A DNA stretch of 64,000 bases, taken from the NCBI RefSeq assembly GCF_009792295.1, contig NZ_CP039934.1, positions 62,001 to 126,000 of the forward strand, read 5' to 3'. The notes under the pieces are model-generated. The model had not been told where the DNA came from, ran no database searches, and worked only from the letters and a program-made list of their open reading frames with translations. This DNA is from Myroides fluvii. GTDB taxonomy: Bacteria > Bacteroidota > Bacteroidia > Flavobacteriales > Flavobacteriaceae. The position numbers were made by a program, and so were the translations under genes. This document shows, piece by piece, positions 8,693 to 16,390 of the stretch; position 1 is the stretch's first letter; each line of letters starts with the position of its first letter.

Positions 8693-9559
8693 CTAGTGAT
8701 AAAAATTAAAAACTTTTAACGCTTCGTTGTAGGCGCTTTCAAAAGACATGGCACTTAAATTGGTATCTATCTTATTAGCAGTAAAATAGCTCAACATTTT
8801 TTCTGTTGGCATATTTCCTGTTAGATCATCTTTTGCCATAGGACACCCTCCATATCCTTTTATTGCTCCATCATAACGCAAACAACCCGCTTTGTAGGCC
8901 GCATCGATCTTTTCAAACCACGAGTCTGGCGTTGTGTGTAAATGCGCACCGAATTCAATTGTGGGATAAGCAGGAATTAAATTACTATACAAATAATCAA
9001 TGACTTCTGGTGTTGAACTTCCCACGGTATCTGACAAGGAAAGAATGCTCACCCCCATCTTTGTCAATCGCTCCGTCCATGCCCCAACGATATCCACATT
9101 CCACGGATCGCCATAGGGGTTTCCAAATCCCATGGAGAGATAGGCAACCACTTCTTTATTGGACTTATTCGCTATTTCTAATATTTCTTGTAACGTGATC
9201 AACGACTCCGCAATGGTCTTATGGGTATTGCGCATCTGAAAGTTTTCAGAAATAGAAAATGGAAAACCCAAATACTGTATTTCTTTGTGCTGTGCGGCTT
9301 CTTCTGCTCCTCTTGTATTGGCCACAATAGCCAACAACTTACTTTGCGTCTTACTCAAATCTAACTGAGCCAAGACTTCCGTTGTATCAACCATTTGAGG
9401 AATCGCTTTTGCAGACACAAAACTACCGAAATCAAGGGTATCAAATCCAACGCGCAATAGCGCTTGTATATATTGCACTTTCTTTTCTGTCGGTATAAAC
9501 ATCTTAATGCCTTGCATTGCATCGCGTGGGCATTCTATAATTTTTACTGTTGGCTTCAT
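8693..9559 (-). CDS. Hydroxymethylglutaryl-CoA lyase
   Basis: Cleaves HMG-CoA to acetyl-CoA and acetoacetate, the last step of leucine catabolism. The 288-residue TIM-barrel protein shows the family start VKIIECPRDAMQG, the GSFVSAKAIPQMVDT strand, the metal-site region GAHLHTTP, and the signature GAIKGYGGCPMAKDDLTGNMPTE with the catalytic Cys. The Bacteroidota form differs from the classical human/E. coli-type motif (GLGGCPYAPGASGN) by a K-D-D-L segment, which I regard as normal for this phylum. It is separated from guaB by 58 bases holding the guaB promoter, so the two are probably transcribed independently. Confidence 0.9.
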   Translation of the reverse strand: MKPTVKIIECPRDAMQGIKMFIPTEKKVQYIQALLRVGFDTLDFGSFVSAKAIPQMVDTTEVLAQLDLSKTQSKLLAIVANTRGAEEAAQHKEIQYLGFPFSISENFQMRNTHKTIAESLITLQEILEIANKSNKEVVAYLSMGFGNPYGDPWNVDIVGAWTERLTKMGVSILSLSDTVGSSTPEVIDYLYSNLIPAYPTIEFGAHLHTTPDSWFEKIDAAYKAGCLRYDGAIKGYGGCPMAKDDLTGNMPTEKMLSYFTANKIDTNLSAMSFESAYNEALKVFNFYH

Positions 9560-9739
9560 AGTGCTCCAAAGATAAAAGAAAGCCCTAAATTCTCAAAACC
9601 AAATGCAAGAATTAAAATAACGCCTCCTAATGCCCCTTCTGCCTCCACTTATGATGACCTAAACCCGCTAGAATCTTTAAGAATATTTTAAATAAACACA
9701 GTGGAATAAATTGTAAGTTTGATGGACAAAACAAAAACT

Positions 9740-10507
9740 ATGACTCAATCAACGAAAACTTCGATAAACAAAAACTTATCTTTAGCAGATCTTATAGAGA
9801 AAGCGGGAACAACCAAAGAATATCGCGCTGTTTTTTATGAGAAATTTCTAAAAAGAGATATTTACGTTCTAGTAAAAAAAGGCTATAACGACAACAATGA
9901 AGCCAATAGTTTTAATGCAAATGCGCCAATTATCACGTTTGAAAATCAACAAATTCCTGTTTTTACCGATCCTAAACACATCTATGACCAGGGGATAATT
10001 CAAGAGGAAATGAGCTATATGCAAGTCAATGGACGCGCATTTTTGGAACTAGCTATGGGGCATACCATTCTTGTAAATCCGTTTTCGAAAGTATATAAAG
10101 AACTTGTTCCCAACGAAGTAGCAGACATGCTCAATGGATCTATTTTCAATGTCATCCAAGACGATGTTGCTCACATTCACATGCAAGTACTTATCGGAAA
10201 ACCAGAAACTGAACCCACTGCATTACTGGCGGATTTAAAAACGACTTTTTCGTCTATTCCCTCGATTTCCTCTGCCTATCTGGGTTGGATTTTCAATGCG
10301 CAAATAGACCAAAAAGCGCACTATATTTTTGCCGTTGAATGTGACACTAAAAGTGGGGCTGAGTTTAAAGAAATTGCCGATGTAATTTCTAATTTATGCA
10401 AACCTCATCTAAAAAAAGAAGAATACATTGACATTATTCGCCTTGAAAAAAACGGGAATTTCAGCGATTATTTTTACACCCAAGAGCATCCTTTTTACAC
10501 CAAGTAA
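9740..10507 (+). CDS. SseB-like protein (enhanced serine sensitivity family)
   Basis: 255 residues. The N-terminal domain matches the SseB pattern: FYEKFLKRDIYVLVKK, then ENQQIPVFTDPKHIYD, then GRAFLELAMGHTILVNPFSKVYKEL. The C-terminal domain (from about residue 150) matches the SseB C-terminal region with the AHIHMQVLIGKPE start. The family is linked genetically to serine sensitivity in E. coli; its molecular role is unsettled. Start choice: in-frame TTG 9719 and ATG 9722 overlap the sequence TAAGTTTG at 9714-9721, which fits a -7 promoter box, so ATG 9740 is preferred. The gene ends before a strong bidirectional terminator at 10621. Confidence 0.85.
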   Translation: MTQSTKTSINKNLSLADLIEKAGTTKEYRAVFYEKFLKRDIYVLVKKGYNDNNEANSFNANAPIITFENQQIPVFTDPKHIYDQGIIQEEMSYMQVNGRAFLELAMGHTILVNPFSKVYKELVPNEVADMLNGSIFNVIQDDVAHIHMQVLIGKPETEPTALLADLKTTFSSIPSISSAYLGWIFNAQIDQKAHYIFAVECDTKSGAEFKEIADVISNLCKPHLKKEEYIDIIRLEKNGNFSDYFYTQEHPFYTK

Positions 10508-10620
10508 GTGAAAACCTAAGAAGCAGCATTGACACCAAGTGCTTGACAACGACATTCACGCCATTGTGCATGATGGCATCAGCCGCGTTGTTTTCCATCT
10601 CCAGCGTTCAATGACCTTAT

Positions 10621-10659
10621 AAAAAAAACGGAAGCAAGAGACTCTTGCTTCCGTTTTTT
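10621..10659. terminator. Bidirectional terminator between convergent genes
   Basis: Stem ACGGAAGCAAGAG/CTCTTGCTTCCGT flanked by A8 and T6, serving the SseB-like gene on the plus strand and the lipoprotein pair on the minus strand. Confidence 0.9.
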
Positions 10660-10720
10660 CTTGTATTTTGACTGATAGACGCGTCTTTTACAAACGCACC
10701 TCTCTTCTTTCGCTCATCGA

Positions 10721-11257
10721 TTAGAAAAGCTCTTCAGCTCCTTCGATCACTTGATCCGGGTGTATCAATTGTAAGTCAATTGTCTTTGCTGCTGTGAATT
10801 TGATTTCATCTTTGTATTTCAACACCATGCCCTTTTCTATACTTAGTTGCCATCCTTCTTTAGAGTAGATTGATTTTGTTTTATCTCCTGCTAATACGAT
10901 ACTTTTCTCCTGCTGTGGCAAGAAAATCTCAGCTTCTTCTCCACTCTTAGCAAGCAGAACAAAACAACTCACCTCGTTATTTTCTAGGTTATTTTCTAAA
11001 ACACCCTCCTCTTCAATTGGGTTTAATCGAAATCCTTGTTCAAATACGCGAATACAATCTGCCAGGAGATAGCTATAGCGATAACCAGCAGTATAGGCGC
11101 ATCCAAAACCATCCTCTTCACCGACAACCGTAGTACCCCCATCTGTAGTTACTACCTTATCTTGTTCTGAAGTAGCATTTTTATCCTTGAGAATAAAATC
11201 ACAAGAAACTAAACTAATAGATAAAAATACACTTAGTACTAGTCCAATTTGTCTCAT
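10721..11257 (-). CDS. Putative lipoprotein, 178 residues
   Basis: The N-terminus MRQIGLVLSVFLSISLVSC is a lipoprotein signal peptide with the lipobox LVSC, so the mature protein would be anchored through Cys19. A short Asp/Ser/Thr-rich linker follows. The rest (from about residue 45) has two more cysteines (GFGCAYTAGY and DCIRVFE) that could form a disulphide, and a beta-rich C-terminus. I do not recognise a domain. It lies 10 bases downstream of the membrane-anchored protein at 11268-11762 and probably forms an operon with it and with the metallo-hydrolase upstream. Confidence 0.7.
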   Translation of the reverse strand: MRQIGLVLSVFLSISLVSCDFILKDKNATSEQDKVVTTDGGTTVVGEEDGFGCAYTAGYRYSYLLADCIRVFEQGFRLNPIEEEGVLENNLENNEVSCFVLLAKSGEEAEIFLPQQEKSIVLAGDKTKSIYSKEGWQLSIEKGMVLKYKDEIKFTAAKTIDLQLIHPDQVIEGAEELF

Positions 11258-11267
11258 CTTGATTTCT

Positions 11268-11762
11268 TTATTGGGTTGAATACAAAACAGTTTCTATTGT
11301 AGTAAAATTAGTAGGTTGATCTGGATTGTAAAAATACTTTATCAATACTTCACCGTGAATAGCTCCAGCATAAAAATCCGCAATAATCCATCTGTGATTA
11401 ATAAATTGGACTTTATTGATCACGCATTTTTGGTCATTCATTGCTCCATACGGAACCAGGGGATTTCCTGTTTCTAGGTGATTCAACGCTAGGATTTCCT
11501 CTCGAATTTTATCGACATCTTGATCCAGTGTTTTGTAGTTAAAATACTCTTGTGCATCGTCGTTATATCCCAAAGAGAAATACTTAGCATCACTTAATTC
11601 TTTTGATACTAGCTTCAGAGAATCTCGAACAATCTCAATGCGTTTGTGGGCTATTTCAATTTTCTTTTCTTCAGATTTCATCATATTGCGATTGGTATTA
11701 TACAAAAGCGCGATGATGAGTATTGAAAAAACGAAAAGGTAAAAAAAGACTTTATGTCTCAT
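11268..11762 (-). CDS. Membrane-anchored protein of unknown function
   Basis: 164 residues with one N-terminal membrane segment (VFFYLFVFSILIIALLY, about residues 4-20) followed by a Lys/Glu-rich helical stretch (about 28-55) and a C-terminal domain of about 90 residues rich in Tyr, Phe and Asn. No catalytic motif was recognised. The N-terminal anchor has no lipobox, so it is likely a single-pass protein facing the periplasm. The start codon overlaps the end of the upstream metallo-hydrolase region closely (2 bases apart), which suggests co-transcription and shared translation. Confidence 0.65.
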   Translation of the reverse strand: MRHKVFFYLFVFSILIIALLYNTNRNMMKSEEKKIEIAHKRIEIVRDSLKLVSKELSDAKYFSLGYNDDAQEYFNYKTLDQDVDKIREEILALNHLETGNPLVPYGAMNDQKCVINKVQFINHRWIIADFYAGAIHGEVLIKYFYNPDQPTNFTTIETVLYSTQ

Positions 11763-11764
11763 GC

Positions 11765-12532
11765 TTATGGTAATTTTATTTGTTGTTCATCGTAGGCCAA
11801 AGATACATTTTTTGGCAATATCTTTTCCACTTCTGCACAAAAACCCAAATCTTGAGAAATATGAATTAGGTATGCATGACGGGGATTGATTTTTTCAATA
11901 AAAGCGAGGGCTTCATCTAGGTTAAAATGCGTAGGATGTTCTTTGATGCGCAGGGCATTAATCACTAGAATATTACATCCTTTTATTTTTTCCACCTCCC
12001 TTTCGGCAATAAATTTGGCATCTGTGATATAAACCAGGGTATCGAATCGGAAGCCAAAAATGGGCAAATCTCCATGCTGGATGGACAAGGGAATAATTGG
12101 TTTTCCTTTGACGTAAAATACTTGATCGGGTTCGACGATGTGTTCCTGTACACTTGGGGCACCGGGGTAGCGATTTTCTGTGGTAAAAATATACTCATAG
12201 CGCCTTTCTAAAGCGTTCATCACCCTTTCTGAGGCGTAAATAGGCATGGGACCATGCAAAAAGGTCAATGGGCGAATTTCATCTAAACCCGCAATGTGAT
12301 CCGCGTGTTCATGAGTAAAGAGAATAGCATCAAGCTGTTGGCATTTTGCTTGTAACATTTGATGTCTAAAATCTGGGCCACAATCAATCAACAGCGTAAC
12401 GTCATCCCAAGTAATCAATGCGGAAGTGCGCAAGCGATAATCGCGCTTATCCAAACTTTGTCCCACTGGGTGATCAATTGCTATCACCGGCACTCCCTGA
12501 GAAGTTCCTGTTCCTAAAAATCGTATTTCCAA
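11765..12532 (-). CDS. MBL-fold metallo-hydrolase (PhnP/RNase Z-like)
   Basis: A 255-residue metallo-beta-lactamase-fold enzyme. The N-terminus MEIRFLGTGTSQGVP is typical of the PhnP-like branch (phosphodiesterases). The metal-binding motif HEHADH is near residue 75, with further ligands in the LLIDCGPD segment, and the late His in YLIHISQDLG. PhnP cleaves cyclic phosphates from ribose phosphonates in E. coli, but no phn genes are here; in Bacteroidota close relatives are simply annotated as MBL-fold phosphodiesterases. First gene of a likely three-gene operon with the two envelope proteins downstream. The divergent gene at 12616 has its own promoter. Confidence 0.85.
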   Translation of the reverse strand: MEIRFLGTGTSQGVPVIAIDHPVGQSLDKRDYRLRTSALITWDDVTLLIDCGPDFRHQMLQAKCQQLDAILFTHEHADHIAGLDEIRPLTFLHGPMPIYASERVMNALERRYEYIFTTENRYPGAPSVQEHIVEPDQVFYVKGKPIIPLSIQHGDLPIFGFRFDTLVYITDAKFIAEREVEKIKGCNILVINALRIKEHPTHFNLDEALAFIEKINPRHAYLIHISQDLGFCAEVEKILPKNVSLAYDEQQIKLP

Positions 12533-12592
12533 AACCTATTGCTTTTTATACAAAAGTACGCTTTATCTTTTTTTTTGTTGTATAGAATTTGT

Positions 12593-12599
12593 TACTTTG
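12593..12599 (+). promoter_or_regulatory. Candidate -7 box for the gene at 12616
   Basis: TACTTTG lies 16 bases upstream of the ATG at 12616, with TTTG/TTG elements further upstream in the T-rich stretch. This location makes the upstream TTG at 12589 unlikely as start codon. Confidence 0.4.
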
Positions 12600-12615
12600 T
12601 TTCAAAAGCTTACAG

Positions 12616-14076
12616 ATGGAATATTTTGCAGAAGATTTAGTATTAGAAGGAGACAGAATTATAGAGCAACAACCTGCTATTTCTGACAAGGCCCTCCGCA
12701 TCAATATGAACCACAACATTTATGGAACATTTGCCGAAATAGGTGCAGGTCAAGAAACAGTGCGTCATTTTTTTAGAGCAGGAGGTTCTTCGCGAACTAT
12801 TGCAAAAGCGATGTCTGCTTATGATAAATCATTTAGCGATGCGATCTATAGCGTGGAAGACGATGGACGCTATGTAACAGAGAGCAGATTGAATAAAATG
12901 TTGGATTATGAAACAAAAAAGATTGAAGATCGCATTCCACGTGCAGAGAATCCAACCAAAACTTTTTTTAGCTATGCCAACACGGTAGCAACCATCGATT
13001 ACGCCAAAAAGAACAAAGGACATGGATGGGTTGGTATTATTTTCCAAACCGCTCCCGAAGAAGCCTACAGTAAAATTGTTTTACACATTCAATTTAAAGA
13101 AACCGATTCGAAGTTACAACAAGAAACCTTGGGAATATTAGGGGTTAACCTTATTTATGGTGCTTATTATCAACACCATGATCCCAAAAAATTAATTAGT
13201 TGCTTGTACGACCACTTAGATCGCGATCAAATTGAAATAGACAGCATCAGCCTTACTGGGCATTTGTTTGCCCATATCGACAACCGCTTGATGAGCTTGT
13301 TGTTGGTTAAGAACGGGATGACCGAGGCGGTTATGTTTGGCCCTGATGGACAAAGTCGACTGGCAGCCAATGAATTATACCGCAAAAACATCCTTGCCTT
13401 GCGCGGAAGTTTTAGGCCCGTTACCTTAGTAAACATGGACATGTATAAAAAGGGCTTAGAGTCTTTTATCGCTGAAAATAAATTAGAACGTCAAGATACA
13501 ACTGTTATTTTTGAGATTACACTTTCAAATCTCTTAATGGAAGGAAACCTAGATGAAAACGACTTCTTACATCGCGCAGATTTACTTTGCTCTTTAGGAC
13601 AAACGGTGATGATTTCCAACTTCCAGGAATACTATAAGTTAACCGCTTATTTCTCTAAGTATACCTCAGAAAAAATCGCCCTTTCTATGGGAGTTAGTAG
13701 TTTGCTCAATATTTTTGAAGAGAAATACTACGCCAACTTAACGGGGGGCATGCTAGAAGCTTTGGGTAAATTGTTCCGCAATCAAATGAGGATTTACTTG
13801 TATCCAATGCATGATGAAGGAGGGAATATTTTGGATTCAACCAATCTAAAAGTTGATTTACACATCAAAGAGCTGTATAAATTCTTCAAGAAGAACAATC
13901 AAATCGTAGACATTACTGATTATGATCCGAAAAACTTAGCTATCTTTTCAAGGGATGTGCTTCGCGCCTTACAGTGCAATGAACCAGGCTGGGAGGACAA
14001 ACTACCAGCGGGAATTGCGAGTATGATCAAAGAAAAACAACTCTTCGGTTATACCAAACAAGAAGTTCTCAGTTAA
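12616..14076 (+). CDS. Large conserved protein of unknown function
   Basis: 486 residues counted from ATG 12616. The sequence looks strongly constrained: many Gly/Asn/Asp motifs such as NIYGTFAEIGAGQETVRHFFRAGG (start of a conserved N-terminal block), SYANTVATIDYAKK, GWVGIIFQ, ETLGILGVNLIYGA and GQTVMISNFQEYYK. Related proteins occur widely in Bacteroidota and, from memory, carry unreliable annotations (nicotinate-nucleotide adenylyltransferase, TonB-dependent receptor); I see no HxGH nucleotidyl-transferase motif and no beta-barrel or signal peptide, so I do not adopt either. It appears to be cytoplasmic. Monocistronic, with a terminator directly after the stop codon. Function open. Confidence 0.8.
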   Translation: MEYFAEDLVLEGDRIIEQQPAISDKALRINMNHNIYGTFAEIGAGQETVRHFFRAGGSSRTIAKAMSAYDKSFSDAIYSVEDDGRYVTESRLNKMLDYETKKIEDRIPRAENPTKTFFSYANTVATIDYAKKNKGHGWVGIIFQTAPEEAYSKIVLHIQFKETDSKLQQETLGILGVNLIYGAYYQHHDPKKLISCLYDHLDRDQIEIDSISLTGHLFAHIDNRLMSLLLVKNGMTEAVMFGPDGQSRLAANELYRKNILALRGSFRPVTLVNMDMYKKGLESFIAENKLERQDTTVIFEITLSNLLMEGNLDENDFLHRADLLCSLGQTVMISNFQEYYKLTAYFSKYTSEKIALSMGVSSLLNIFEEKYYANLTGGMLEALGKLFRNQMRIYLYPMHDEGGNILDSTNLKVDLHIKELYKFFKKNNQIVDITDYDPKNLAIFSRDVLRALQCNEPGWEDKLPAGIASMIKEKQLFGYTKQEVLS

Positions 14077-14089
14077 CACACATACAAAC

Positions 14090-14123
14090 GAAAAAGCGAC
14101 GCCAAATAGCGTCGCTTTTTTTA
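14090..14123. terminator. Terminator between convergent genes
   Basis: Stem AAAAAGCGACGC/GCGTCGCTTTTT with a 6-base loop and a T-run, 13 bases after the stop codon of the 486-residue protein gene; usable in both directions. Confidence 0.9.
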
Positions 14124-14148
14124 TTTCTTCTCTTTGTTCTTGTACTAC

Positions 14149-14667
14149 TTAATCAATAACGGGAGTAATTTGCTTAAACTCCATTACTACTTTATCTCCA
14201 TTTTTGAAAAGTAAAGCACTTTCAGTTATTTCATAATTTGCAACTTCTGTCAGTCCTTTTGTAAAAGCTGCATCAGCTACACCTTCGCAAAACATTCTCG
14301 TTGCAGCTAGTTTATCGCCAATTGAAATTCCGTTTTGGTCTTTTCTTTCATACTCCCCTGTAATAGTATTACAACCATCCGTACCGTGAACGCTCGAGTC
14401 TCCTTCAAAGTTCAAGGTTGGTTTTTTTCCAGGAAATAATTCTTCTAGACTTTTACCTGCTGTTTCTTCTGTGTGAATTGCGATTAACTCCCAACTTCCA
14501 ACTAAGTTCATTTTGGTTGTCACCGCGGTTTCTACTACAGGTGTTTCTGCTGCATCAGGTGCTTTTTCTGTACTCTTTTTCTCGTTACAAGCAGTTAAGG
14601 CCAAGACCATCAAAGCTGCTGTTAAAACTTTCATTCTTTTCATTTTTGCAATTTTTAAATATTTCAT
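14149..14667 (-). CDS. META-domain lipoprotein (HslJ-like)
   Basis: 172 residues. A signal peptide with lipobox LTAC is preceded by a long basic stretch; alternative starts at the internal Met codons (residue 9 or 12) would give a more usual signal length. Residues about 50-165 form a META domain: GSWELIAI, then the FPGKKPTLNF strand, the hallmark GTDGCNTITGEYE, then LAATRMFCEG and the closing strands. The domain is known from the heat-shock protein HslJ and from many lipoproteins of unknown role; envelope stress function is only an inference. Monocistronic, separated from the SMR transporter gene upstream on the same strand by about 70 bases. Confidence 0.85.
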   Translation of the reverse strand: MKYLKIAKMKRMKVLTAALMVLALTACNEKKSTEKAPDAAETPVVETAVTTKMNLVGSWELIAIHTEETAGKSLEELFPGKKPTLNFEGDSSVHGTDGCNTITGEYERKDQNGISIGDKLAATRMFCEGVADAAFTKGLTEVANYEITESALLFKNGDKVVMEFKQITPVID

Positions 14668-14740
14668 TGGTATTTATCTATCAAAGATACATACAAAATC
14701 AGAATTAAATACAAAAATAATACAAAAAGCTATTAATTCC

Positions 14741-15070
14741 CTATGTTGTCGATACTACTTTTAAACCGATAATTGATCCTATCAAAGTAGCAATAAAGAA
14801 AATACGCCAAAATGTTGCAGGATCTTTAAAAACCAATATTCCAACTAATACCGTTCCCACTGCTCCAATTCCCGTCCATACGGCATAAGCAGTTCCCAAA
14901 GGTAGTGTTTGCGTTGCTTTCATTAACAAAGCCATACTCATTACAAGAGCAAATAAAAAGCCTCCATACCACCAAAGCGATTCAGTTCCTTTACTTTCGT
15001 TTGCCTTTCCTAAACAATACGTAAATCCAACCTCAAAAAAACCTCCAATAATTAAGATAATCCAGTTCAT
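14741..15070 (-). CDS. SMR family transporter (SugE/Gdx-like)
   Basis: 109 residues with four membrane helices, the size of small multidrug resistance proteins. The essential membrane-embedded Glu is in helix 1 (GGFFEVGF, Glu13), and helix 3 carries LPLGTAYAVWTGIGAVG, the signature of the SugE/Gdx branch. Gdx members export guanidinium; EmrE-like members export quaternary ammonium compounds. The AVWTGIGAVG signature is shared by both, so I state only SMR/SugE-like. No guanidine riboswitch was recognised upstream, where the 80-base gap to the response regulator gene is plain AT-rich sequence. Works as a dimer; a single copy implies a dual-topology homodimer. Confidence 0.85.
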   Translation of the reverse strand: MNWIILIIGGFFEVGFTYCLGKANESKGTESLWWYGGFLFALVMSMALLMKATQTLPLGTAYAVWTGIGAVGTVLVGILVFKDPATFWRIFFIATLIGSIIGLKVVSTT

Positions 15071-15150
15071 TCTATTTTTTTTGCGAAAGTCGAATTATAA
15101 ATTTTATTTTTTTTTATCCTATGATAAGAATTTATTGCAAAAGATTGCTA

Positions 15151-15795
15151 TTAGACAAACCCTTCTTCTTTGACTTTTTTTACCAATCCTCCATTATCCA
15201 CTACATCAAACACCTGCTTCAATCCGGCAATTCGCTTATTTACAGCGCTCTCACTCAAAAATAATACTTCGCTAATTTCTTTAATCTTAAATCCCCTTTC
15301 TAGCAGTAGTAAAATTTGCACATTTTGCTCTTGTAGTAGTGCCTCTTTCTTGTAAATTTCTTTCAAAGCCTCATTGGCGTGAAAACTATAGAACCGCTCC
15401 CCTTTTTGAACCGCTTGAACTGCTTGCTTCAGCAACTCTTCCGTGACATCCGTTTTCAGCAATAACCCTTGAGGTACAATCTTCTTGTGAATGCTATACA
15501 AGATAAGTGATCCCTCATGTCCTGTAACTAAAATAGTTTGTACTTTAGAAAATTTTTGCTTGATATAATTGACCAATTCAACCCCATTGGCAATATTTTT
15601 TCCTGTATCTGCCTTTCCCAAATTATAATCGACCAACACCAAATCTAATGTGGTACAATGATCAACATGAGCAATTCCCTCTGTAATAGAAGTAGCGCTC
15701 AAAAGGGTAGCCTCCTGAAAAACTTGCCGCAAGACGTTTGTATACCAATCGACAATCATTTGATGATCATCAATAATCAATAAAGTAAAACTCAA
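15151..15795 (-). CDS. LuxR-family response regulator
   Basis: 214 residues. The receiver domain has the acidic pair IIDDH (residues 8-11), phospho-acceptor Asp56 in LVLVDYNLG, switch Thr in ILVTGHEG and Lys in LLLKTDVT. The C-terminal helix-turn-helix carries LLERGFKIKEISEVLFLSES followed by AVNKRIAGLKQ. All phosphotransfer residues are intact. It stands divergent from the small lipoprotein and the TPR histidine kinase (15988-18379), and a close relative lies on the other side at 18631. HisKA_3 kinases normally signal to this type of regulator, so it is a likely partner. The unusual LVTGHEGSLILYSIHKK segment is shared with the paralogue. Confidence 0.9.
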   Translation of the reverse strand: MSFTLLIIDDHQMIVDWYTNVLRQVFQEATLLSATSITEGIAHVDHCTTLDLVLVDYNLGKADTGKNIANGVELVNYIKQKFSKVQTILVTGHEGSLILYSIHKKIVPQGLLLKTDVTEELLKQAVQAVQKGERFYSFHANEALKEIYKKEALLQEQNVQILLLLERGFKIKEISEVLFLSESAVNKRIAGLKQVFDVVDNGGLVKKVKEEGFV

Positions 15796-15987
15796 AATAC
15801 TTTTCTAATTTTAACATATTGTATACTTTTACTGTACTTATCGAACGTAAAATATAAATATGTTTGTTAAACAATTTTTGGATTTTATCCCAAAAAAGAA
15901 TTTTAATGATTTAAAAACATTAAATATACATTCAATTTAACCCTTTTTTATTTTAAATATCAAAAAATAAATATTATTTTAAAACAT

Positions 15988-16299
15988 ATGAAAAAAACAA
16001 TCCTTACCTCCGTATCAATTTTAGCTTTATTGGCCTTTGCTTCATGTTCAACAGACAATATGCCAACAGAAGCAACAGGTAACAAACAACAGAATACGAG
16101 CTTCAATAAAATGAATAGTTCCGATTCTAGTGCTATGCTTAGTCCAACAGACAGTATTCCTACTCCACCAGAAAACACAAGTAAATCAGCGGACAATGGT
16201 GATATTGCAATTCTAAAAGACAAAAGAAAGATCATCAACAGTTCTTCTAGTGCACAAGAAAATGGCGATATCGCAATTTTAAAAGACAAGAGAAAGTAA
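15988..16299 (+). CDS. Small lipoprotein with a duplicated 12-residue motif
   Basis: 103 residues. Signal peptide with lipobox FASC, lipidated Cys20. The mature part is a Ser/Thr/Asn/Pro-rich, probably disordered chain carrying the exact repeat NGDIAILKDKRK at residues 70-81 and 92-103, the second copy forming the C-terminus. The two DNA copies differ at four codons, all synonymous, which suggests selection on the peptide itself. Family unknown. It is followed by its own terminator and then by the TPR histidine kinase gene 92 bases later, and is divergent from a LuxR-type regulator. A role as an envelope signal, or as an output of that system, is inference from position. Confidence 0.7.
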   Translation: MKKTILTSVSILALLAFASCSTDNMPTEATGNKQQNTSFNKMNSSDSSAMLSPTDSIPTPPENTSKSADNGDIAILKDKRKIINSSSSAQENGDIAILKDKRK

Positions 16300-16317
16300 A
16301 TCAAATACGAACGCAAA

Positions 16318-16360
16318 CAATCCCCTTTCTGTCCAAACAGCATGGGGATTGTTTTTTTTT
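16318..16360 (+). terminator. Terminator after the small lipoprotein gene
   Basis: AATCCCC/GGGGATT stem with an 18-base loop, followed by a run of T. It separates the lipoprotein gene from the kinase gene, so the lipoprotein can be made in excess over the kinase. Confidence 0.75.
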
Positions 16361-16390
16361 TAGTTTATTTGTATTCATTTCCTTCTTCCT

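Noticed and set aside
14741-15150. Guanidine riboswitch upstream of the SMR gene
   Set aside because: The short upstream gap has no recognisable ykkC-type conserved motif.
15960-16343. 127-codon frame opposite the small lipoprotein
   Set aside because: It covers the reverse strand of the duplicated motif; the repeat shows synonymous differences only in the forward frame.
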